Assembly: GCA_050012355.1 (NCBI GenBank)
Contig: JBEKHI010000196.1
Coordinates: forward strand, 1 to 14,974
Origin: JBEKHI01 sp050012355
GTDB lineage: Bacteria > Actinomycetota > Actinomycetes > Streptosporangiales > Streptosporangiaceae
Direction of reading: 5' to 3'
Length of the DNA: 14,974 nt
The notes below the pieces were generated by a model. The model had not been told where the DNA came from. It saw nothing but the letters and a program-made list of their open reading frames with translations, and did no database searches. The translations under genes and the position numbers were made by a program. This document shows positions 1-5,780 of this stretch, one piece after another. Every line of letters starts with the position of its first letter. Position 1 is the first letter of the stretch.

Positions 1-50
1 TCGATGTCACATCGACCGGGCTCTATGCCGGTCGATGTGACATCGACCGG
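1..50. repeat. Two copies of a 23-bp palindromic repeat at the left edge
   Basis: Positions 28-50 form a perfect palindrome with 11-base arms CCGGTCGATGT and ACATCGACCGG around one central base (G). Positions 1-19 are a second copy with C at the centre and the first four bases cut off by the window edge. The copies are separated by the 8 bases GCTCTATG, giving a 31-bp period. The right edge of the window (14964-14974) ends with one arm of the same palindrome. This looks like a dispersed intergenic-type palindromic element, here inside a reading frame. Confidence 0.85.
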
Positions 51-474
51 CCTCGGGCTCGGGCTGGGGGCGATGCTGCTTGATGAGGCTGGCTGGGATG
101 GGGAGCGGGTGGCGTGGAGCGTCGCGGGGGGGCCGGAGGAATGCGCGGGGCTGGGGAGGCGGCTGGCGGAATCGCACGAGGACGCGGTGCTGCTCGTGAT
201 GGGGGACGGGACCGCCGCGCGGCTGCTGTCCCCGGATCTCGGCGACGAGCTGGCGGAGAGCTTCGACGCGACGGTTGAGCGGGCGCTGCGTTCTGGCGAC
301 CTGCCGGCGCTCGCCGGGCTGGACGCTGGGCTGGCGGACAAGCTGACCGTCACCGGCCTGCCCGCCTGGCAGGTGCTCGCCGCGGCGCTCGGAACGGCGT
401 CGGCCAGCGAAGTCCGTTACTCGGAGGCCCCCTTCGGCGTCCGCTACTTCGTCGCCACCCTCACGACCGCGTGA
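1..474 (+). CDS. Class III extradiol dioxygenase subunit B-like protein, 5'-truncated by the window edge
   Basis: The frame is open from the first base and ends at TGA 472-474, so only the C-terminal ~157 residues are present. The recognisable part begins at the GLGLGLGAMLLDEAGWDG segment. It continues through ECAGLGRRLAE, VLLVMGDGTAA, ESFDATVERAL, LPAWQVLAAAL and APFGVRYFVATL, which is the C-terminal half of the actinobacterial family annotated as class III extradiol dioxygenase subunit B-like. Members I know of run to roughly 220-250 residues, so about 80-100 N-terminal residues are missing. ATGs at 4, 25 and 73 are probably internal rather than true starts. The family has the LigB fold, but its reaction is not established; it usually lies near miaB, miaA and dapF, none of which is visible here. 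Oddity: two copies of a palindromic repeat (1-50) lie in frame, in what would be the variable linker before the conserved C-terminal region. Confidence 0.72.
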   Translation, partial: SMSHRPGSMPVDVTSTGLGLGLGAMLLDEAGWDGERVAWSVAGGPEECAGLGRRLAESHEDAVLLVMGDGTAARLLSPDLGDELAESFDATVERALRSGDLPALAGLDAGLADKLTVTGLPAWQVLAAALGTASASEVRYSEAPFGVRYFVATLTTA

Positions 475-491
475 TTCTGGTCGGTGTGGCA

Positions 492-515
492 CTACCCAGG
501 CAAGAGTGTGGGTAG
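492..515 (+). terminator. Weak stem-loop after the extradiol-like gene
   Basis: CTACCCA (492-498) and TGGGTAG (509-515) pair as a 7-bp stem with a 10-base loop, starting 18 bases after the stop at 474. There is no U-tract, so this would be an actinobacterial U-less terminator at best. Confidence 0.3.
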
Positions 516-545
516 CGCAGCACCAACCACAATCGTCGGGCGCGT

Positions 546-564
546 CGGCTCCGGCCGTTTTTTT
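546..564 (+). terminator. Short hairpin with a T7 run before xerC
   Basis: CGGC (546-549) and GCCG (554-557) can form a 4-bp stem with loop TCCG, followed directly by seven T (558-564). A T7 run stands out in this GC-rich sequence and gives the shape of an intrinsic terminator ending transcription from the upstream gene, 38 bases before the xerC start. The stem is short, so the efficiency is doubtful. Confidence 0.38.
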
Positions 565-602
565 GTTCGGACGTTTGACGGGGTGGGCGATCTGGGCAAA
601 CT

Positions 603-1589
603 GTGCCTGTGCCGAACGAAACGCTCCCGCGCGCGCTGGAAGACGCGCTCACGGCGTTCGGCATCCATCTGGACGCTGAGCGCGCACGATCGCCGCACAC
701 GATCCGGGCCTATCTGGGTGATGTCGCCTCGTTGCTCACCTTCGCGGCCCGGGACGGAATCACCGAGCCTGAACAGCTTGACCTGACCGTGCTGCGTGGC
801 TGGCTGGCCGAGCAGCACGACGCGGGCTCGGCGCGTACCTCGCTAGCCCGGCGCGCGGCCGCGGCCCGCACGTTCACCGCGTACGCGAGGCGGACCGGGC
901 TGCTCGCCAGCGATCCGGGTCCGCTGCTCGGGACGCCAAAGCAGCACCGGACGCTACCGCACGTGCTGCGCACCGACGAGATCGATCTGCTGCTCGCCGC
1001 GTGCGAGGAGCGGATCCAGCAGGCGGACACCCCCGGCTCGCGGGCCCTGGCGCTGCGCGACGACGCGCTGATCGAGCTGTTGTATGCCTCCGCGATCCGG
1101 GTCGGCGAGCTATGCGCGCTGGATATCGGCGCGCTGGACGCCGGGCGGCGGACGGTACGTGTGATGGGCAAGGGGAGCAAGGAACGTGTGGTACCAGTCG
1201 GCGTGCCCGCCCTCCAGGCGGCCGAGCTCTGGGAAGCGTCGGGCCGGCCGGTGCTCGCCACCACGCACAGCGGTCTCGCGCTGTTCCTTGGCGCGCGCGG
1301 CGGACGAATCGATCCGGCGACCGCCCGCCGTGTCGTACACGCGCGACTGGCCGACGCGCGCCGGGCCGGTTCGTCCGGCGATGGCTCGTCCGGCGGCGGG
1401 TCGCCGCGAGACGGATCGCCGCACGCGCTACGGCACACCGCCGCGACCCACCTGCTTGAGGGCGGCGCGGACCTGCGCAGCGTGCAGGAGATGCTCGGGC
1501 ACGCCTCGCCCGCGACGACCCAGATCTACACGCACGTATCGGCGGAGCGGCTCAAGGCAAGCTACCGGCAGGCCCACCCGCGGGCCTGA
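603..1589 (+). CDS. xerC: Tyrosine recombinase XerC (site-specific integrase)
   Basis: A 328-residue tyrosine recombinase, likely the chromosomal XerC that resolves replicon dimers at dif with XerD and FtsK. The N-terminal SAM-like core-binding domain (about residues 10-110) contains SPHTIRAYLGD. The catalytic domain carries the full set of active-site residues: R166 (in AIRVGEL), K190 (VMGKGSKER), H274 and R277 (HALRHTAATHLL), H300 (LGHASPATTQ) and nucleophile Y309 (QIYTHV). The C-terminus LKASYRQAHPRA is typical of actinobacterial XerC and argues against a phage or island integrase. The start is GTG 603; GTG 609 is also possible, and neither has a clear Shine-Dalgarno sequence. Oddity: residues 257-276 are four 5-residue repeats (SSGDG, SSGGG, SPRDG, SPHAL) running straight into catalytic H274. 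The stop lies one base from the stop of the convergent thioesterase. Confidence 0.93.
   Translation: MPVPNETLPRALEDALTAFGIHLDAERARSPHTIRAYLGDVASLLTFAARDGITEPEQLDLTVLRGWLAEQHDAGSARTSLARRAAAARTFTAYARRTGLLASDPGPLLGTPKQHRTLPHVLRTDEIDLLLAACEERIQQADTPGSRALALRDDALIELLYASAIRVGELCALDIGALDAGRRTVRVMGKGSKERVVPVGVPALQAAELWEASGRPVLATTHSGLALFLGARGGRIDPATARRVVHARLADARRAGSSGDGSSGGGSPRDGSPHALRHTAATHLLEGGADLRSVQEMLGHASPATTQIYTHVSAERLKASYRQAHPRA
1371..1430 (+). repeat. Four 15-bp imperfect tandem repeats inside xerC
   Basis: Units start at 1371, 1386, 1401 and 1416. The first two share TCGTCCGGCG and the last two share TCGCCGC. The 15-bp period keeps the frame and yields Gly/Ser-rich pentapeptides. It is a likely replication-slippage expansion at the loop that precedes the catalytic HxxR motif. 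Confidence 0.7.
1569..1588. terminator. Hairpin at the xerC / thioesterase convergent junction
   Basis: CAGGCCC (1569-1575) and GGGCCTG (1582-1588) form a 7-bp GC-rich stem with a 6-base loop. It overlaps the xerC stop codon and lies just past the convergent thioesterase stop. There is no U-tail. It is a plausible bidirectional terminator. Confidence 0.4.
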
Positions 1590-1590
1590 G

Positions 1591-2091
1591 TCACTGGGTG
1601 GGGAAAATCAGGCAAGTCGTCGTCGCGTGCGCGTAGAGGGTGCCATCCGGGCTGGTGAGCTGGCCCTCCGCGGTGGCTACCCGGCTGCCCGCGCTGATGA
1701 CCCGGCCGGTGGCGATGGCCCGGTCCGTCGCGGTCGTGAGCCGCTTGATGAAGTTGACCTTGAGCTCGAGTGAGGTGTACCCCATCCCCTTTGGCAGCGT
1801 GCTGTGCACCGCGCAGCCCATCGCCGAGTCGAGCACGGTGCAGAAGGCGCCGCCGTGCACCGAGCCGATCGGGTTGTAGAGGTGCTCGCCGACATCCAGC
1901 CCGAAGACGACCTGCCCGCTGGTCACCTTCTCGATGGTCATGCCCAGCAGGGCCGCGATCGGTGGCGGCGGGATGGTTCCGTCCGCGATCGCCAGCAGGT
2001 AGCCGAGGCCGTCGAGTTCGCGTGCCTGCTCGGCGCCGATGAGCGGGTCGTCCCAAGTGACGATCCTGCGCCGGTCACTGAAATCTGTCAC
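1591..2091 (-). CDS. PaaI-family hotdog-fold acyl-CoA thioesterase
   Basis: A 166-residue single hotdog-fold protein of the PaaI type, expected to hydrolyse acyl- or aryl-CoA thioesters in the cytoplasm. The signature NPIGSVHGGAFCTVLDSAMG is at residues 73-92, with the HGG turn (H79-G81) and an acidic residue at D88 on the long helix. It is followed by the SLELKVNFIKRL strand (107-118) and SRVATAEGQL (136-145). The GTG at 2091 is preferred: it gives MTDFSDRR and the usual length, whereas the upstream TTG at 2127 would add 12 residues encoded over a palindromic site. No Shine-Dalgarno sequence is visible. The gene converges on xerC with a 1-base gap and is divergent from the GH12 gene. The palindrome at 2091-2104 suggests repression at the start site. 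The substrate cannot be told from the sequence. Confidence 0.88.
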   Translation of the reverse strand: MTDFSDRRRIVTWDDPLIGAEQARELDGLGYLLAIADGTIPPPPIAALLGMTIEKVTSGQVVFGLDVGEHLYNPIGSVHGGAFCTVLDSAMGCAVHSTLPKGMGYTSLELKVNFIKRLTTATDRAIATGRVISAGSRVATAEGQLTSPDGTLYAHATTTCLIFPTQ

Positions 2092-2104
2092 TACCGAACG
2101 GTAG
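2091..2104 (-). promoter_or_regulatory. Palindromic operator-like site at the thioesterase start
   Basis: CTACCG and CGGTAG are perfect 6-base arms around two bases (14 bp, read CTACCGTTCGGTAG on the minus strand). The site touches the GTG start codon at 2091, so a bound protein would block initiation. The ACCG-NN-CGGT pattern resembles TetR-family operators. No regulator gene lies next to it, and no convincing -35/-10 pair was found upstream. Confidence 0.5.
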
Positions 2105-2239
2105 CCTAAGTTGGTTCTATGATGCAACCCTCTCGGCGGGCGACATCAAAATAATTGATAGCCATTTGACCTGTGGGTTCTCAATTGTGGGCATATGTTC
2201 ATCTAGCATTGTGTGTGACATATAGCTGTTTCTGGAATA
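2105..2239 (+). promoter_or_regulatory. AT-rich upstream region of the GH12 gene
   Basis: This stretch is clearly richer in A/T than its surroundings (for example ATCAAAATAATTGATAG near 2147) and presumably holds the promoters of both divergent genes. Candidate elements are TTGACC at 2166-2171, and TTCATC (2198-2203) with TATAGC (2221-2226) at 17-bp spacing. None is close enough to consensus to be sure. The GCGC-centred operator found upstream of the GH54 gene is not present here. Confidence 0.3.
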
Positions 2240-3133
2240 ATGTCCGGCATGCGCATTCGCCGCCGCCGTCTTATTCCAGTTGCCGTTACCGCCATTGCCG
2301 TGGCCGCCGTCGCGTTGCCCGCCGCTGGCCCCGGAACGTCTGGCCCTGGAACGTCTGGTGCGGGTTCGCTGGAACTTACCTCTGCGGTTGCTCTGTCCGG
2401 TAGCGCGCCCGGCTCGACCGTTCCGGCCACAGGTACGCCGAGCGTGTCACCTGCCGCAGGGGTGCACACTAGTAACTTCTGTGGCAGTGACTGGAAGAAT
2501 GTCCGGCCGGGTGGAGGTACCGGCTACAACATTTATAATGACAATTTCGGTGCCGAGACATGCCTAGGAAATAGCAACAACGCTGGCTTCGGAATTTCAT
2601 ATTCCGCGGTGAACGGCGGGTATGAGGCGTTCCCGAATATCTCCTCCGGCTGGCAATGGGGTATCGCCCCGCTGCACGGCTACTACTACCCGGTCAAGGA
2701 GAAGGACGACGGTCACCCGGAATCGAGCGTTTCGGTCAACCTGGTCAACGCGGGGATCTACAACGCGGCTTACGACATGTGGTTCTCCACCTACAAGCAG
2801 ACCGACGGGCAGGACAACGGCGCTGAGGTCATGATCTGGCTGAGCTGCCGGTACAACTGCATCGGGGCGCATTCGCCGATCGTCAAGATCGAGGGTGTCG
2901 AGTTCCGCGAGGACCAGTGGATCATGGACCACAACGGGGTGCGCTGGGACTACACCGCTTTCGTCGCCCTGACCCACCGGAGCCACTTCAGCAAGCTGTG
3001 GCTCAACCCGTTCTACCAGGCCGCCGGCGTCGACCCGAATTGGTACCTCACCTCGATTGACTTCGGATTCGAGCTGGTGGATGGCGGCCAGGGCCTCCGG
3101 GTTAACAGCTACTCCCTCACCGGAGTGAAATGA
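2240..3133 (+). CDS. Secreted glycoside hydrolase family 12 (endo-beta-1,4-glucanase / xyloglucanase type)
   Basis: A 297-residue exported protein. RIRRRR followed by a hydrophobic stretch (about 11-29) is a signal peptide, then a Thr/Ser/Gly/Pro-rich stalk (30-75). The rest is a GH12 jelly-roll domain: CGSDWKNV at 81, YNIYNDNFG (96-104), SGWQWG (136-141), AAYDMWFS (176-183), EVMIWLS (196-202) and a C-terminus with WYLTSIDFGFELVDGGQGL. By family pattern the retaining nucleophile is E196 and the acid/base is E278. C81/C108 and C203/C207 are possible disulfide pairs. The expected role is extracellular endo-cleavage of cellulose, mixed-linkage glucan or xyloglucan; the sequence does not separate these. 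ATG 2240 is used and ATG 2249 is equally possible; neither has a good Shine-Dalgarno sequence. The gene converges on the GH54 gene with a shared hairpin. A 15-bp duplication (2327-2356) encodes GPGTS twice in the stalk. Confidence 0.88.
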   Translation: MSGMRIRRRRLIPVAVTAIAVAAVALPAAGPGTSGPGTSGAGSLELTSAVALSGSAPGSTVPATGTPSVSPAAGVHTSNFCGSDWKNVRPGGGTGYNIYNDNFGAETCLGNSNNAGFGISYSAVNGGYEAFPNISSGWQWGIAPLHGYYYPVKEKDDGHPESSVSVNLVNAGIYNAAYDMWFSTYKQTDGQDNGAEVMIWLSCRYNCIGAHSPIVKIEGVEFREDQWIMDHNGVRWDYTAFVALTHRSHFSKLWLNPFYQAAGVDPNWYLTSIDFGFELVDGGQGLRVNSYSLTGVK

Positions 3134-3146
3134 CCCGGTGAGGGAG
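3112..3146. terminator. Shared bidirectional terminator between GH12 and GH54
   Basis: CTCCCTCACCGG (3112-3123) and CCGGTGAGGGAG (3135-3146) form a perfect 12-bp stem with an 11-base loop holding the GH12 stop codon. The left arm is still coding sequence. For the GH54 gene the hairpin starts 17 bases after its stop. No U-tract is present on either strand. Confidence 0.65.
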
Positions 3147-3163
3147 CGGCTGCGATCACGGTG

Positions 3164-4657
3164 TTACGGGACAGCCCATTGCTGGTTGTCTCCGCCGTTA
3201 CATGACCATAGGTCGAGTTGGGTTCCGTCGGTCGTTACGAAAGCGGGATCGTCCAGGCACATGCCCGAGGTGGGGTTGACGAGTTCGCCGTCTTCGGCCT
3301 CCCACTGCTGATTAGCCCCGCTGTTGCAGGGCCACCACTCGACCAGCGTGCCGTCGGTGTACTTCGCGCCGGTGATGTCCAGGCAGCCGCCGTCGATCTG
3401 GATCGTGCCGTTGCTTTCCAGCGTCCAGTCCTGCGCGCCCGTGTTGCCGTCACAGGCCCACATCTGCACCTTGTTGCCATCGGTCGCGCTCGCGTCGTTG
3501 TTGTCCATGCAGTCCGACGGATCATCGCCCGCCACGACCACGCCAGTCTGCGGTTTGGTCGGTACCGAGTATCCGACCGACACGATGTTGGCCTGCACCT
3601 CGCTGTCGATGGTGTCCGACGGCTCGCTGGCCAGCATGACGCCCTCAAGGAAGGATCCCTGCGAGGAGTTGCTGTCGTCGCCGCCGGTGCCGAGCACGAT
3701 CGCGCCCTCTTGGCTCAGCGGGATATAGCTGCCGGTGGTTGGCAGTGACCCGCTGTACCAGGTACTCAGCGAACCGGAGTCGGCGTTGCCGCCTTTGATC
3801 TCGTACGTCGAGGTCCCGTTGGTCTTCACCTGCGCCGTGACGAAGGTGCTGTCGTTGCCGTCATTGGCGGTGTTCGACCCGTTCCCGCCGGAGAACAGGC
3901 CGTTCTCCAGGTCCGCCTGGACCCACGGCCCAGAGCCGGTACACGGTGAGAACCAGCATTCCGTGCTGAAGTTGATCGCGCTCATGTGGCCGTCGCCGTT
4001 ATCGGAGTTGTCGGTCTCGGCGTTCCCGTAGTCGAAGCAGCAGCCGCTGTTCACATGGCCCGCCATGGTCACCATGTACTCGTCTTCGGGATCGCTGCCG
4101 GTGGCGACGTCGGTGGTGTCATCGTCGCGGTAGCCGACTCCCGGTGAAACGTACACCCCGTACACGAGATTGCCGCCCGCCATAACCGGAAGCGCGAAGG
4201 CGTTGGCCCCGACGTCCGCCTTGCCGTTCGCTCCGGATCCCTCGATCGTGAGGTTGTTGCCGTGCCCGGACTGGTCGAAGATCTCGGTGATCGTGCACGA
4301 CGTGCCGGCGCAGAACGACTGCTGCGTCGCGGCGTCCGCGTACCCGCCGGTCGTCAGCGGATAGACGTCCGTCGTATCGTCGTTCGAGGCACGCTCGATC
4401 TGGTACAACGGCCCGTCGTAGTCCGCGTAGAGCGCGCGTATCGTGCTGTGCGCGGCTACGCAGGGAGTCCCGGCGGCAGCGTAAATGTCGCACGGGAGCG
4501 ACGCGGCCGACGCTGGCGCGGCGATCGCGGCGAGCCCGGCCGTGGTACCGAGAGCGAGCGCCACGGCGCTGACCGCGATCAGCAGCCGTCGTCTGAAGGC
4601 ACTCGTCGCGGCGGATAGCCGCCGTGACCGTCTGGGGAAACCTGACCACAGTGTCAT
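3164..4657 (-). CDS. Secreted GH54 alpha-L-arabinofuranosidase with C-terminal ricin-type lectin (CBM13-like) module
   Basis: A 497-residue exported enzyme expected to remove alpha-L-arabinofuranosyl side chains from arabinan or arabinoxylan. An Arg-rich N-terminus, a hydrophobic core (24-46) and APASAAS around 47-53 form the signal peptide. The GH54 domain (about 54-364) opens with LPCDIYAAAGTPCVAAHST and contains TEIFDQSGHGNNL, a vicinal Cys pair (C206-C207 in SGCCFDYGNAETD), ADLENGLFSG with the likely nucleophile E251, and GTGGDDSNSSQGSF with the likely acid/base D327. These were placed by their distance from the Cys pair as in fungal AbfB. Residues 368-497 are a beta-trefoil lectin with three QxW motifs (QDW 409, QQW 450, QQW 492). 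Fungal AbfB carries CBM42 instead. ATG 4657 is chosen because AGGA lies seven bases upstream; the GTG at 4696 adds 13 non-signal residues. Two LacI-type operators sit upstream. Confidence 0.9.
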   Translation of the reverse strand: MTLWSGFPRRSRRLSAATSAFRRRLLIAVSAVALALGTTAGLAAIAAPASAASLPCDIYAAAGTPCVAAHSTIRALYADYDGPLYQIERASNDDTTDVYPLTTGGYADAATQQSFCAGTSCTITEIFDQSGHGNNLTIEGSGANGKADVGANAFALPVMAGGNLVYGVYVSPGVGYRDDDTTDVATGSDPEDEYMVTMAGHVNSGCCFDYGNAETDNSDNGDGHMSAINFSTECWFSPCTGSGPWVQADLENGLFSGGNGSNTANDGNDSTFVTAQVKTNGTSTYEIKGGNADSGSLSTWYSGSLPTTGSYIPLSQEGAIVLGTGGDDSNSSQGSFLEGVMLASEPSDTIDSEVQANIVSVGYSVPTKPQTGVVVAGDDPSDCMDNNDASATDGNKVQMWACDGNTGAQDWTLESNGTIQIDGGCLDITGAKYTDGTLVEWWPCNSGANQQWEAEDGELVNPTSGMCLDDPAFVTTDGTQLDLWSCNGGDNQQWAVP

Positions 4658-4721
4658 TTTCCATCCTGTTCTGTCGAGTGTCCGCTCCTGTTGCACGTGT
4701 GGCCCATCCCCGCACGTAGCT

Positions 4722-4735
4722 TGTTAGCGCTAACA
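4722..4735. promoter_or_regulatory. LacI-family operator O1 (perfect palindrome)
   Basis: TGTTAGCGCTAACA is a perfect 14-bp palindrome with the central GCGC typical of LacI/GalR-family operators of actinobacterial sugar regulons. It lies 65 bp upstream of the GH54 ATG, inside the predicted 5' leader, and 65 bp centre-to-centre from O2. Confidence 0.75.
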
Positions 4736-4784
4736 GAAAGTGCCGATCATCAACGCAGCTACTCGGAATACACCATGCTTCGCC

Positions 4785-4813
4785 ATAGTGAGCGCTAACA
4801 ATCAGGCTGTCAA
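4785..4813 (-). promoter_or_regulatory. Promoter of the GH54 gene
   Basis: On the minus strand TTGACA (4813-4808) is a perfect -35 element. At 17-bp spacing lies CACTAT (4790-4785), a weak -10. The predicted transcription start is near 4778, giving a leader of about 120 bases that contains operator O1. Operator O2 fills most of the -35/-10 spacer and reaches into the -10. Confidence 0.6.
4787..4800. promoter_or_regulatory. LacI-family operator O2 (imperfect palindrome)
   Basis: AGTGAGCGCTAACA matches O1 at 12 of 14 positions and keeps the GCGC centre. It lies between the -35 and -10 of the GH54 promoter, so binding would exclude RNA polymerase. It is also about 75-85 bp upstream of the divergent pth2 gene and could affect that too. 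Confidence 0.7.
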
Positions 4814-4873
4814 CGGGTGACTTTTTTGATCTTTGAGCACCCCGGGCGGAAGTTACGAGCGGCGACGGATGAC

Positions 4874-5584
4874 ATGCTTGATGCCATGCCCGATCACGAC
4901 GAACCGGAGGCAACGGCACGGGACGCGGTACGGCAGTACGCGCTCCCGCTTGTCGTATGGGTGGAACGCGCTACGCCCCCGGAGCGCACCGACGCGCTAG
5001 AGGCAGCCGCGCAGGCGGTGCTGACCCTGCTCAGCGATCCGAGGTCGGTAGCGGGGGAGTGGGCCGAGCCGGTGAACGCCTGGCAGGACGGCCGGATACG
5101 CAAAGTCGTGCGGCGAGCCCGGGGCGCCGCGTGGCACCGGGCCGAGGCGCTGCCCGGGATCACCGTTGACCGGGGCACCGCGCAAGTCCGGGTGTACCCG
5201 CCGGTTCCAGTGGATGACTGGCCGGAGGACCTGGCCAAACTCCAGGTGGCGGGTACTGACCTGACCGACGCCGAGCCGCCCGCCGAACCGCCGCCGGGGA
5301 CTCCGGTGCTGTGGCTCAACCCCGAGCTGTCGATGACCGCGGGCAAGACGATGGCGCAGGCCGGTCACGCGGCCCAGCTCGCCTGGCTGGCGCTGCCGGA
5401 CCCCGAGCGCGACCGCTGGCGGGACGCCGGATTCGAGTTGGCCGTGCGAACCGCGACCCCGCGGGCCTGGAAGGAACTCCTGGACAGTGGCCTGCCAGTG
5501 GTGCGAGACGGCGGCTTCACCGAGATCACCCCCAACACCGCCACCTTCGTCGCGGACCATCCGGCCCTGCCGCGCGCTCGCTGA
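4874..5584 (+). CDS. Pth2-type peptidyl-tRNA hydrolase family protein with N-terminal extension
   Basis: A 236-residue protein. The C-terminal part (about 143-228) is a Pth2 domain: VLWLNPELSMTAGKTMAQAGHAAQLAW, with the K-x3-Q-x2-H pattern at K158, Q162 and H165, and VVRDGGFTEITPNTATFVAD, whose DGG and TEI-TPNTAT stretch matches the family's substrate-binding end. Pth2 enzymes cleave peptidyl-tRNA that dropped off ribosomes, recycling tRNA. The first ~140 residues (LPLVVWVERATPPERTDALEAAAQAVLTLL and following) are not part of classical Pth2 but occur in actinobacterial homologues of about 250 residues; their function is unknown to me. The start is uncertain: ATG 4874 and ATG 4886 are both plausible, while GTG 4817 would read through regulatory DNA. 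It is divergent from GH54 and followed five bases later by a very strong hairpin, so it is probably a single-gene transcript. Confidence 0.82.
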   Translation: MLDAMPDHDEPEATARDAVRQYALPLVVWVERATPPERTDALEAAAQAVLTLLSDPRSVAGEWAEPVNAWQDGRIRKVVRRARGAAWHRAEALPGITVDRGTAQVRVYPPVPVDDWPEDLAKLQVAGTDLTDAEPPAEPPPGTPVLWLNPELSMTAGKTMAQAGHAAQLAWLALPDPERDRWRDAGFELAVRTATPRAWKELLDSGLPVVRDGGFTEITPNTATFVADHPALPRAR

Positions 5585-5588
5585 GCAG

Positions 5589-5640
5589 CCATGGATGGCC
5601 CATCGCTGGGGTCCTGGCGCCTGCGATGGGCCATCCATGG
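5589..5640. terminator. Very strong 18-bp perfect hairpin after pth2
   Basis: CCATGGATGGCCCATCGC (5589-5606) and GCGATGGGCCATCCATGG (5623-5640) are perfect inverted arms around a 16-base loop, starting five bases after the pth2 stop. It probably acts as a U-less terminator. An 18-bp perfect stem is longer than needed for that, so it may instead be a copy of a dispersed palindromic element. Confidence 0.7.
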
Positions 5641-5682
5641 GGGGTCGCAGGGGGGGCCGCTCGGGGCGGCGGGATGGGCGGG
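5639..5682 (+). other. G-quadruplex-type tract upstream of the S53 gene
   Basis: Six runs of three or more G (5639-5644, 5650-5656, 5663-5666, 5671-5673, 5676-5678, 5680-5682) are separated by loops of 1-6 bases on the plus strand. This meets the usual G3+N1-7 definition. It lies about 110-150 bases before the S53 start, directly against the hairpin. Confidence 0.6.
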
Positions 5683-5780
5683 CTGTGGCTCGAATGTCGC
5701 AAGGTGTGCGAAGCTGACCGGGAGGGTACGAATACCCCGGGCTGGGACTGTCGTCGGCGCGCGTCCCGCTGAGCATCGCT

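Noticed and set aside
1..50. Possible start of a CRISPR array
   Set aside because: The units are perfect palindromes separated by 8 bases, much shorter than spacers; only two copies exist here and no cas genes are present.
603..1589. Integrase of a mobile island
   Set aside because: The sequence is typical of housekeeping XerC, there is no adjacent tRNA, excisionase or attachment repeat, and neighbours are ordinary metabolic genes.
2166..2199. TTGACC as -35 of the GH12 promoter
   Set aside because: No acceptable -10 lies 16-19 bases downstream; TATGTT is 22 bases away.
4119..4919. A 266-codon minus-strand frame overlapping the GH54 start and operators
   Set aside because: It is a frame-shifted shadow of the GH54 gene running through the promoter; its sequence is Arg-rich and matches no family.
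5724..5737. Small hairpin GGGTA-CGAA-TACCC in the S53 leader
   Set aside because: A 5-bp stem is common by chance in GC-rich DNA; no riboswitch-like surroundings were seen.
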